From Orthonyx spaldingii (Eukaryota; Chordata; Aves; Passeriformes; Orthonychidae), in contig VZTJ01005553.1 in assembly GCA_013397795.1 (NCBI GenBank), positions 853,331-917,330 on the forward strand: a stretch of 64,000 nucleotides of DNA, written 5' to 3'. The translations under genes and the position numbers were made by a program. Of the stretch, positions 37,069-47,008 are shown in pieces (the first letter of the stretch is position 1; each line of letters begins with the position of its first letter). Under the pieces are notes generated by a model. That model was not told the origin of the DNA. It saw only the letters and a list, made by a program, of their open reading frames with translations, and made no database searches.

Positions 37069-37473
37069 TGTGGTAGTGTGCCGGCCACCAGGGACATCCT
37101 GGCCTGGCCTGGCCACTCACCGCTCTCCATTCCACTTATCCCTCCCCTGTTCACCCAGGACTGGCCACATGTCACGGGCTCGTCATTTGTCTATTAGCTG
37201 GCCTCTCGCCCTGCCCACCAGGGGGAGAGGGAATAAAAGAGAGAAGCCAGAAGGGGGCAGGGGAGTCTGGCCCCGTTTCCACTACCCATCTTGTTTTCCG
37301 CCTCTCCCTCGACGCGGGCCGAATAAAGGACTCTGCTACACGCAACTTGTACGTCTGTCTTTGCCTGTCTGGAGCAGCCACCGCCGGCCTGGGATCGGAG
37401 CTACCGAGGAAGGGGCTGCAGGGGCTGGACTCGGTGGCCTGGAGGGGCCCGTAGAGGAAATAAGAAAGCTACA
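37069..37473 (+). mobile_element. Solo LTR of an endogenous retrovirus, 405 bp, inserted in CR1
   Basis: The element starts TGTGGTAG and ends GCTACA, the TG...CA ends of a retroviral LTR, and is flanked by a perfect 6-bp duplication, which is typical of ERVK-like (beta-retroviral) elements. It contains an AATAAAA TATA-like box at 37232-37238, an AATAAA polyadenylation signal at 37322-37327 about 85 bases later, and a GC-rich U5-like tail. No internal retroviral sequence is present, so it is a solo LTR left by recombination. The long open frame across it is accidental. Confidence 0.88.
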
Positions 37474-37806
37474 AAAGGGGGCTACAAGAAATTTGGAGGG
37501 GGACTTTTTACAAAGAAGTGTAGTGATAGGGCAAGGGGGAATTGCTTCAAACTGAAAAAGAGTAGGTTTAGATTAGATATTAGGAAGAAAATCTTTATTG
37601 TGAAGGTGGTCAAGCACTGGATCAGGTTGCCAAGAGAAGCTGTGGATACCTCATCCCTGGAAGTGTTCAAGGCCAGGTTGGATGTGGCTTTGTGCAACCT
37701 GCTCCTTTTGAAGATGTCCTTGCACATGGTAGGGGGATTGGAACAAGATGATCTTGAAGGTGCCTTCCAAGCCAAAGCATTCTATGTTTCTATGATCCTA
37801 TGCTTC
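37474..37806 (+). mobile_element. CR1 LINE fragment, 3' part (after the solo LTR)
   Basis: AAAGGGGGCTACAAGAAA resumes the CR1 interrupted at 37068 and runs through TGGTCAAGCACTGGATCAGGTTGCC to TTCTATGTTTCTATGATCC. It is a standard CR1 3' end. Confidence 0.92.
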
Positions 37807-38012
37807 TATATTCCATACCATATGACATCTCACTCAGCAATGAATTAGAGGGAAGGCTAGTGGCAGGGGGGCCACTGCTTGATGACTTTCTGGGCAACAG
37901 TTGATTTGTGGTGAGCAATTGTTTTCATTTGCATCACTTGTTTTTCCTAACTTTTATTTCACTCTGTTATTTTCTTTTTCATTCAAAATTATTGTTGTTA
38001 TTTTTGATCTAG
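37807..38012 (+). mobile_element. LTR fragment related to the LTR at 40 kb
   Basis: From ATATTCCATACCATATGACAT to TTGTTATTTTTGATCT this stretch matches, with gaps and substitutions, the middle of the LTR at 39985-40600 (about 40230-40455). Shared landmarks are the CATATG(A/G)CATC block, GCCACTGCTTG, and GAGCAATTGTTTTCATT followed by CATCACTTGT. It begins exactly where the preceding CR1 ends. Confidence 0.7.
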
Positions 38013-39984
38013 AGGCACAAATGAGTTAGGAAAACAGAGGCAATAAAGGGCAATAAAAGAAAAAAATGGCAACTTTGTGGGGTTTTTAACCTTTGCTTAA
38101 TAGTAACGCCAGACCCTTTGCTGGTTATATGCTCACACACGGAGAAATTGTTGCGTTACATTTTTTCATATGCACACATTAATAATTAGTGTTAGAGTCT
38201 GATCAAAATTTTTATTGTGCACTGGTGGTTCTGGGTAACTACTCAAAAGTGATCTGTGATTATACCTCAGCTTGTATTTCCTACTTCAGTCTATAAGAAA
38301 AGATTTACTGCCTGGGAGAGGTGGCAAAATTGAGATAACCTCAACAGACAGTCACAGTGCAACAGAAACAGGAGGAATTCTACCAGCAGCTGATGAAATT
38401 GAGAAAGAATCTGAGCTGAGAGGGAAGTGAGCCAGTCTCTAGAAACGGTTACCCCAAATGGATTATAAAAGCTCTTCATTTCAGGTAGTTCAGACAGCAA
38501 CAAATCCAGCCGGCAGAAAGCCTTCAGCGAAATTGGTGAGTGGGGTTGCCTGAGATTAATGAAAACTACAGCTATAGAGCAAATTGGCAGAAGTAGGGGT
38601 AAGAGTCTGTCCTTTCATAGGTCTCATAGTTATTAATATTACGAATCTGACATTACAGTAGACGCCTTTGATGTTCTAAGGTCTCCAATGCCAAGGATTA
38701 TGTTTCCTTCTCCTGTCTCCATCTCTATACAAGTGCAGATATTAGACTAATGGAACAAAGTGAAATGCTCTGTCCAAAAGAGCCTTATAATCTAAACACT
38801 CAAAAAGATATAGATAGTGATTGGAAATATTGCAAACTCTATGACTAGCATAATAAAACTAGATGAATGTTTATCGTGTTCACTAGATCTGCTTCTCCAT
38901 CTATTCATTTTATATGCCTCTTCCTGGAGTGTTTATTCATCCAGCTGTATGCATATATATATAAATGACAATAATTTCAGGGTTTCCATCTCGATAAGCT
39001 CATGTACATTGTTTGTCTGAGTCATCCTCCATCTTCATGCCCTAAGCTTCAGGCTGGTGTGGGAATGCAGAGCAGCATACCTGGAAATACCATGTCTCAG
39101 GGCAGTTGGGGGCTTGTGATGTTGTGGCAAATCCTCTCTGCCAGAGCTCCTATTCTCTGCTTGTTCAAATGAAATACAAGCTGCAGGCAGTGCTTTAGGT
39201 TCCTGGCAAGTGGAAACAAGGACTGCAGCCACACAGCCTCAACCCAACTATGCAGTTGAAGAGGACATTACGCCTATCTCCTGATAAAACCAGTACATGG
39301 GAATGGGTCCAACCTGTCATGCAAAACAACAGTTTATAACTCCTCTGAAGCCTCACCTGTGCTTTGATAGCACAACTCCACATGACTCTAAATGCAGTCT
39401 TGCCCACCACTGATTGAACTCTTTAAAGAAAGCCACATCTAAAATGGGATGTCTCAGTGGAAGATACAGTTTAATATCCACCACTGCAGTTTTCAAAATG
39501 CAGAGGCAGCTGCCAGCTCTGAGGTGTCCAGCTCTGCAGTGCCTCAGCTCCTGGCAGCAGCAATGTTCCAGGTGCCTCAGCTCTGCCTCCTGGTATGCTC
39601 ATGGATGCCCCTGTGCTAAGACTGAGCAGCTTGGTACCCAAATATTTCTCAGTTTTTCTCCCCCACACAGCACCGCATTATGAATTTTTAAACAACTTAA
39701 AAGTGCTACTACCACCCTCTTTTGCATGTAATAACCCACTGGTTAAAATGTTCCACCTTTTCTTTCTGGTGGGGTTCAAAGCCCCATCTTATGTTGCCTT
39801 GAGGTGGAGCAAGCAATAGAACTGTTGTCTGCCTAGAATCAAACATTGTGGGACAATTCAGGGTTTAGACTGAATTACTCAAAGGATTTATCTAATCTGG
39901 AAGCAAAAGCGCTCCCTTGGAAAGAGGGCAAATACTTGAATTGCTTTCCCTGCTTGACACACTTGTTTGTGCATTTTAGTCCAT
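38013..39984. other. Intergenic DNA without recognised features
   Basis: No gene or clear repeat recognised. Confidence 0.5.
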
Positions 39985-40600
39985 TGTGCTCGCTTTGGCA
40001 GGGGTGGAGTTAATTTTTCCACAGTAGCTGGTATAGTGACATGTTCTGGGTTTGTGCTGGAAACTGCTGATAACACAGGGGTGGTTTCGTTATTCCTGAG
40101 TGGTGCTTACACAGAATCAAGGCCTTTTTGGCCTCTCACCCCACCCCACCCCAGCGAGGGGCCCTGGGGTCTCACAAGGATTTGGGAGGGGACACAGCCG
40201 GGACAGCTGACCCCAATTGACCCAGGGGATATTCCAGATCATATGGCATCATGCTGAGCATATAACCTAGGGGAAAAGCTGACTGGGGGGGGATGGAGCC
40301 ACTGCTTGGGGACTGATTGGATATTTCGTCAGTTGGTGATGAGCAATTGTTTTCATTCTCATCACTTGTCTTCCGTGGTGTTTATTTCTCTCTCTTTGTT
40401 TTTTTTTTTTTTTTCATTGCAAATTGTTCTTAGTAGTAATATTGATATTTTTGGTTTTATTATTAAACTGTTCTTATCTCAACCCACAAGTTTTCTCACT
40501 TTTCCACTTCCAGTTCCCTTCCCTCTGCCCCTCCTGCTGTGGGGGCAGTGAGCAAGGGGCTGTGTGTTGTTTGGTTGCTGGCTGGGTCTAAACCAAGACG
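39985..40600 (+). mobile_element. Near-complete LTR of a bird endogenous retrovirus (ERVL-like), about 616 bp
   Basis: Recognisable blocks: GGGTTTGTGCTGGAAAC, GATAACACAGGGGTGGTTTCGTTA, AGTGGTGCTTACACAGAATCAAGGCC, GGGAGGGGACACAGCCGGGACAGCTGACCCCAA, TTATCTCAACCCACAAGTTTTCTCAC and a terminal TCTAAACCAAGACG. A CATATAA TATA-like box lies at about 40258 and an ATTAAA signal at 40462-40467. Proposed ends give flanks TCCAT (39980-39984) and TCCAC (40601-40605), a 4-of-5 match to a 5-bp duplication as expected for ERVL. No internal genes are seen beside it. Confidence 0.8.
40396..40417 (+). repeat. Poly-T run inside the LTR
   Basis: Long T tract between the U3 and polyadenylation-signal parts of the LTR; likely length-variable. 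Confidence 0.85.
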
Positions 40601-40605
40601 TCCAC

Positions 40606-42189
40606 GGGGCTTTTTAAGAAAGAGAAAAAGCACAGCATCTTGTATGGCTCCCATTCCTGGCCTGCTGCAATAACCAATGTGGTACAAATGCACATGGCCA
40701 CAGGTTTCCTCATTCTTAATAAATCCTGAACTGCTTGATAGAGGGTGAAAGCTTCATCACAGCTTTTACAAGCCTTATAACTCAGGTCAAGAATCCTATG
40801 GCCTGGTGGTCTGGGGACTGTTGTGGAAGTACAGTTCAGAATCAAGGTTAAGATTTAGAGATGCAAGGTCTATCAAATCTATAAAATATCCTCTGTGGTT
40901 TTATAAGTGCTGTCTCTTTTCATTTTTATATATTGCCCCTGTATGTTTATGCATCACAAGTAAACTTTGTGAATAGAAATGAAATAGCTGCATTTGCATT
41001 TTTGTAAAGCCAGGTTTGATTTAAGAGATACAAAAGTCATAAATATGTCTGGATGCACATCAGTCCTCGGCTCTGAAAACAGTAAGTGCATTTGTGATGT
41101 CATCTACCATCTAATAAAGAAATTAAGGAGGAAAATAAAAATTAAAAAATGGGAACAGGGAGAAATTAATTTCAAAATATCTCTTTAGTGTTAATAAAGG
41201 TATAAGAGATAATCTTGCAGTGGAGATTCATAAAAGCATACTCTTAATTATATAATCAGAAATCAGAAAAAGTGCATATGTCAAATGGATGGGGCTATCA
41301 GTAAGAATATGGTGGAGCAATGTGTTGAGATGATTAAAGAAAAAGCATGGAATACAGGAAATAACATGATGAAATTTTTAAAAATTGCACAGAAAAGAAA
41401 GGCAACATTTCAAATTCACAAGGGAAACAAGAAGGTATTGTAGCTCTTCTTGTAACACTTTGAGCAAACCTGCAGCAGCAATACTAAATTACCCCAGGCA
41501 GATGATATTTCTAAGGGGGGAAATCACTGTGCCAGGCATTTGTGCAGATGGCACCAAAAATCATAGATATTTAAACCATGTTTCAGATTTGTATATGCTC
41601 ATTGTCAACAGAATAGACACACACATCATATCTGCTTCAAAAAATTCAAGTAAAAATAGACTGAAGTCTGGAACTGTGGGAGCCCTGCAGTACCCACTGA
41701 GCTGTCAGTGGGTGTGTTATTGTTATACAAGGGAGACACAGAAAATACAAAATCGACAACAATGCTTTTCAAGTATTCAAAGGTCATGAGGAAAAATGTC
41801 CCCAAATACAAGCCTGTTGGTTTCAGTTTTTTTCTTCCAGCTTTTCTCATCAAACAAAATCTGGAATATCTTTTTTCTAAAAAAGGCAATGAAAATTCCC
41901 ACAGACCTGTATGATTCCAGAAACTGGAGCTTAACAAGGCCCAGCAAAAGCATTACCACTAACTTGTGTTAATTAGCAGCTTCAGTGACTGTCCAACTTC
42001 AACTGTCATTTCTGAAAATATTGGCTTTAGTACAATATACAGTTCTACACACACACATATGTATATATATAGTATTTATAGAAATGATACTCTGTACACA
42101 CATCGTATACATGTATGGTATTATCTATATAGCTTGTTTAGCACAACTATAGCCAATTTGTATGCAACTGTAGTTGTAGGGCTGCTAAA
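40606..42189. other. Intergenic DNA without recognised features
   Basis: No gene recognised. A 134-residue frame at 41385-41789 shows no family motifs and has unremarkable composition. CACATATGTATATATATAG simple sequence lies at about 42050-42075. Confidence 0.45.
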
Positions 42190-42715
42190 TCTAACAGAAA
42201 AAGAGTTCCTGGCCAGAAAACCTGCTCCTCTGTCAACTCATCTCCACGGGCCAAGGTTCCTGCCGGGACCCAGCTCCGGCCCTGACTTTCCACGAGCTGC
42301 AGCTTCTTTCACAGCACGTCTGCCTGCTCTGCTGTGGGATCCTCCAGGGGCTGCAGGTGGATCTCTGCTCCTCCCTGGACCTCCACGGGCTGCAGGGGCA
42401 CAGCTGCCTCACCATAGGTTGCACCAGGGGCTGCAGGGGAATGTCTGCTCTGGTGCCTGGAGCAGCTCCTGCCCCTCCTTCTTCACTGACCTTGGGGCCT
42501 GCAGGGCTGTTCCTTTCACATATTTTCACTCCTGTCTCCCAGCTGCTGTGCAGCATTTTATCCCTTTCCTCAAATATGTTATCACAGAGGCATCACCAAC
42601 ATCACTGATGGGCCCAATTTTGGCCTGTGGTGTGTCCACCTTGGAGCCAGCTGGAACTGCATGTTTTTGTGTGACATAGGGGCAGCTTGTGGTGTCTTCT
42701 CACAAAAGACAGTCC
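42190..42715 (-). mobile_element. U3-type part of a bird LTR, antisense, with a ~40-bp tandem unit
   Basis: A GC-rich island in AT-rich DNA. CTGCAGG recurs at 42351, 42390 and 42431, about 40 bases apart, each within a CTCC...GGGCTGCAGG(G/T) unit; this minisatellite is typical of a widespread bird LTR read in antisense. Downstream blocks (CACTGACCTTGGGGCCTGCAGGG, TATGTTATCACAGAGGC, CATCACTGATGGGC) fit the same element. The long open frame here is repeat-derived. Confidence 0.65.
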
Positions 42716-43889
42716 CTTCAGACAGACCTATAAAGTCAGAAAACTAGCAGAGATCCAGGAAATGGAAAGAAGATGGCTCAGTGGAAGCTAGCATTATACA
42801 TTATAGCTCACTGATTAAAACACCTTCCTAAAATGTAAGAAGGGACAGTTACTGCAGTTTTTTGGGATCTACCAATCCTTAGCATGCTGCAGAAAGAGTG
42901 ATTCTTTCCTATTTCTTGGTGACTGTTATACAAAAGCAATAGGGTGAAGATCAATGAAAACCACCCTCCTAGATTAAGTCTCAGATGTATCTTTCTTTCC
43001 TTGGTAACGAAGACAGAAATAACCAAGGGGAAAGATTCAGCAGCTGAGCCATTGAAGTTGTACCCATTATTCAGCACATGAACAAATTGTGTAAGAATTA
43101 CCCAGTAAGGCATTTAAATATCCATCTCCCAGAGGCCACACTTCAAACCAACAACTGAGTCACTTTTTCTCACCTTTTGTTGTGCCCATTTTTTGCTGTG
43201 GCATGTAAGTCACCAGTGAATGACTGGCCTCAAAGAAATCTTCACTAAAACCGGAGGTGGTCTGGTAGCCACAGAAATCGTTGCCATTGATTGAGTCATT
43301 AGGCTGTCTAAGATTACAGTCATTAATAAGAAATCCTCTCATTTGCTTGTAACAATGACAATAAAAATAAGTTTTCTCAGATATTTCCCTAATACAGCAA
43401 GAATCTCAGGGCAGCAAGACTGTGTAAGAGCCAGAGAAGACTTTGTGTGCATTCACAGACCAGACAAAATACAGGGAGTGGAATCTACTAAAGAACCACA
43501 AGCAGCTTTAGATGTTCTTGAGATGAGAACAGTTGGTAGCTGAGTCAATATCAAGGACTTGCACTTTTCTTTCTCTCCCTCTGTTGCTTTTTTTGATGGT
43601 TAGTGAGAATAGGGCACTGGACCCTTGGTCTGAGTCAGGATGGATTTTTTTATGTTAAGCACTAAGTGAAATGAAGACAGCTGAAATCTTTTGGTGGTGG
43701 GGGACAACCAGCCTTCATCCAATAGGAATCCAGGGTAATTGAGCAACAATTTTTTTGGCCTGCATGCTGTAGGCCTGCTGTGTGTTAGGAAAATTGTACT
43801 CCAACCACTTGGAGCCATGCAATTTGACATTCTGAGTATTTATGTTTTAATTTTTAGCCTGATGTAAAATGTCCCTTTGCATAACACAT
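42716..43889. other. DNA between two antisense LTR pieces
   Basis: No retroviral coding remnant, primer-binding site or other gene was recognised in these 1.2 kb. Confidence 0.4.
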
Positions 43890-44310
43890 TGTTGTGGGTT
43901 GACACTGGCTGACTGCCAGGTGCCCACCAAGCCACTCCATCACTCCCCTTCTCAACAGGATGGGGTGGGGGAGAAAATATGATGGAAAAGCTCATTGGTC
44001 ATGATAAGGACAGGAACATCAGCCAGAATTTACTGTCACAAGCAAAACACACTTGACTTGGGGAAATTAATTAAATTTATTGCCAGTTAATAACAAAGTA
44101 GGATGGTGAGAAGTAAGAACAAATCTTAAAATAATTCCTGCCCATCTCTCGCTTCTTCTCAGGCTCAGCTTCACTTTACAATTTTTTACTTCCTCCCATC
44201 AAGTAATGCAGAGGAATGGGGAATGGGGTTTGCAGTCAGTTCATAGTACTTCAAGTGTGCCACTCCCAACTCCTCCAAAGATGTCAATATCTGCTCTGAG
44301 CTTGTTTCCT
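43890..44310 (-). mobile_element. R-U5 part of a bird LTR, antisense
   Basis: Begins TGTTGTGGGTTGACACTGGCTG, the complement of an LTR 3' terminus (…CAACCCACAACA), followed by GCCCACCAAGCCACTCCATCACTCCCC, GGTCATGATAAGGACAGG and ACTTGACTTGGGGAAATTAATT. On the minus strand an AATAAA signal lies at 44076-44081. The U3 part expected further to the right is missing or beyond recognition. Confidence 0.75.
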
Positions 44311-46829
44311 TTTCTGCCTTTGGACTGTGAAGAGCAAGAAAGACATCCCAAGAGAAGATCTCACTTGTTTAGGTATCTGTCTTAGGGAGTCAGGAACAGT
44401 CTTTGGATATGATTTGACATTGACTGTGGGAGAAATACACATGACCAACACAAATAGTTGGCTGACCTTTAGGCAAAGAGATGTGTTATCACATTTTCTA
44501 TTAAGTCTGCCTACAACAAATAAAACTGAAACCTAGAAAGGTTTATTTGAAAAATTGTAAGGAGCACACCAAAATTATGGAAAAGTAGATATCATACAAA
44601 AACTCTCTGTCTTCTAATAATCCTAGGTTAACTGTAACTCCTGTAAGGGCATTTTAATTTTATATATAATATTTTGAAAGAATATCTTGTCTTTTCCCAG
44701 AAATTATAGTTTTTCTGAGGTAGATGAGTTTAGGTTTCTCTTTTCTTGTCCATATATTCTTAGTTTCTTGTGGTATTTGAAATTGTTTGTCTTGCTTGCA
44801 TCTTCTTTGATGACCTTTTACAAGACAAAATGAGACATCAGTTTATGGTGGTTACTTTTTGTTAGGAGTCAACTGGTTTTTTCTTGGCTCTATCTTGCCT
44901 TCCTCAATTTTATCTTTTGTCAAAGACAGTAAGAGATAATGAAGATGATTTTTTTCTTTCCAACTGAGATTTTACTCAATTTCAGCCAATATTTTTCTGC
45001 AACAAATGGTCCCCTCCAGGTCATTTGGTAGAAGATGTACTGCTATTTCTAAATGTCAATAAGCATGTTAATCTTGTCATAACTCATTTAGGAGGTTTCA
45101 GCTAGTTAATCTATAATAACACATTCTATCAGCCAACAAATTGATGTAAGTTTTGCCTTTGTTGCGTTCTATTTTTCCCCATCTTTGGTTGTCCCTTTTG
45201 TGGTCTGCATAGTTTTGACAGTTTGTGGTTGACCCCATTACACTGATCTGATTGATGACCACTTGAATTATGATGACAAAGCAGCTGTATTAATCATGTA
45301 ACACATCTGACTTCTTTTACCACATTAGCCCTCTGGGAAATCCTTTAGCAAATTATATCCACATGTTAAGCTCCTTTGAACAATCAGTCCTGCTAAAGCC
45401 TTAGCCACCAAAATCCATTTCTTTTCTTTAGAAATCAGTGTCTTAATTTCCAGCGACTTAGCCTTTTTTCCACCAGGTTAAAACCAAATTATATGAACAT
45501 TTCATGAACAAAGAACAGTCATTTTAGTACAGGCAAGTGGAATTAACACAGAAGCTGTCAAATGATTTGAATTGTAAGTACATAACAGCAGCTTGCAAGC
45601 TTGAAAATCTTCACTGTTCTTCCTTTTTCCTGTGTGCTGAAAATTACTTGGAATATTTAAGTCCATCCCTTCTTTGTGGCTTCTCCAGTGCTCAGAATTC
45701 TGCCTTACAGGGAGCCCTAGAAATAGACTCATTAAGGGGAGAGTTAGAAAGAACTGGGTTATAACTAGTGAAAACTACCCATCTCACTCCACCAGACAGA
45801 TGTTAAGTGAATTAAAAAGAAACGGCAAAAGTACTGATTTTAACTTAAGATTTTAACTGCAATAGAGTTTCAAAGCTCACAAATCTGCTAATCCTTCACA
45901 GATCCAAGGGTTGCTTGCCCAAACACAAGAGTATTACTCAGTAGGTGAACCAACAGCCTGCTTAGGCAGGATAAAATCTCTTATTATTTGCCTTTACACA
46001 ATGAGGGTAGCCCTAACAGGTGTTAATCAAAAGTTACAGGTCTTGTCTCAACAGATTTATGGTGTATTTACTGACTGCACTTAAGTATGAGGCCACACAA
46101 GTGTGATAGAAGAAAGTTTACACATCTACTTTATTGCTGGATTTTATTTCAATTATAAGTGTCTTTAATATTTATCACTCAGTGTACTACAGGTCTCATG
46201 ATGGAGCTGCTCTTAGAGGGGCATTTGAAATAAAAGGAATAATTCAGCAGATTAAATAAAATATTTTTTGATCCTTCTTAATGGGATTTTTTTTTTTTGC
46301 AGGTTTTGTGGATAGTTCTCTGAAATTATCTAGTTTTATTATTCCTCCTACCAGAATCATACAAATTGCATTAAAATGTTAGATCAGGGTATTTTCTGAT
46401 CATGAAATATCTTGTATGCATATGTGTTGTGTGCAGTGAATCAGAAGATTATGAAATTTGTTTCAGGAAGTACTAGTGCACCTAGGCCAGTGAGCAATCT
46501 AACCTACTGCTGTAAAATACAGTGGTTTTCTCAATAAGTCATGCTGACAGAAAAACATCTCTGTAAAAGCACATGAAAAAGAAATGCTGACACTGTACGT
46601 GATCTACCAAGATACATTAAAATGCTGACTTTAACTCCCACTGTGCCTCAGCAGCAAGAAACACTGTGGGATTTTTCAAAAGACATTCTCATGACATTCA
46701 TCACATTGATTACTTCATAAGGTTTTCCTTTCTGCCCTGGTTAAAATGTAAAGGATGCTGCTGCCTCTTTGTCTGCCCTTGGAGCTCGATCCACCCACAC
46801 ACTTTGCACTGTCTGGATCCCACCAGGCC
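44311..46829. other. Intergenic DNA without recognised features
   Basis: No gene or clear repeat recognised. Confidence 0.5.
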
Positions 46830-47008
46830 ACAGAATCATAGAATCATAGAAAGATTGAGGTTGAAATAAACATTAAAGATCATCTAGGTCTAAATACCCT
46901 ACCATGAGCGGGAAACCTTCCACTAGACCAGGTTATTCAGAGCCCCATCCAAATTGTCCTTGAACATTTCCAAGGATGGACAGTCCACAACCTCTCTGGT
47001 CAACAAAG
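46830..47008 (-). mobile_element. CR1 LINE 3' fragment, antisense
   Basis: Begins CAGAATCATAGAATCATAGAAAG, followed by AAAGATCATCTAGGTC, CCTTCCACTAGACCAGGTTATTCAGAGCCCCATCC and CCACAACCTCTCTGG. It is diverged but continuous. Confidence 0.9.

Noticed and set aside
37046..37555. 169-residue open frame on the + strand
   Set aside because: It runs from CR1 through the whole solo LTR and back into CR1; the frame is a by-product of GC-rich LTR sequence and matches no retroviral protein.
39986..40000. 15 bases resembling the 5' end of U6 snRNA with one mismatch
   Set aside because: The match stops after 15 bases and the segment is better explained as the 5' end of the LTR, which is supported by a near-match target duplication. 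No U6 body or box elements follow.
41385..41789. 134-residue + strand frame
   Set aside because: No recognisable domain, no splice-site context and ordinary AT-rich composition; likely chance.
41966..42679. 237-residue open frame, the longest in the window
   Set aside because: It lies on the antisense strand of an LTR with a tandem GC-rich unit; its composition (Ser/Pro/Leu-rich) reflects the repeat.
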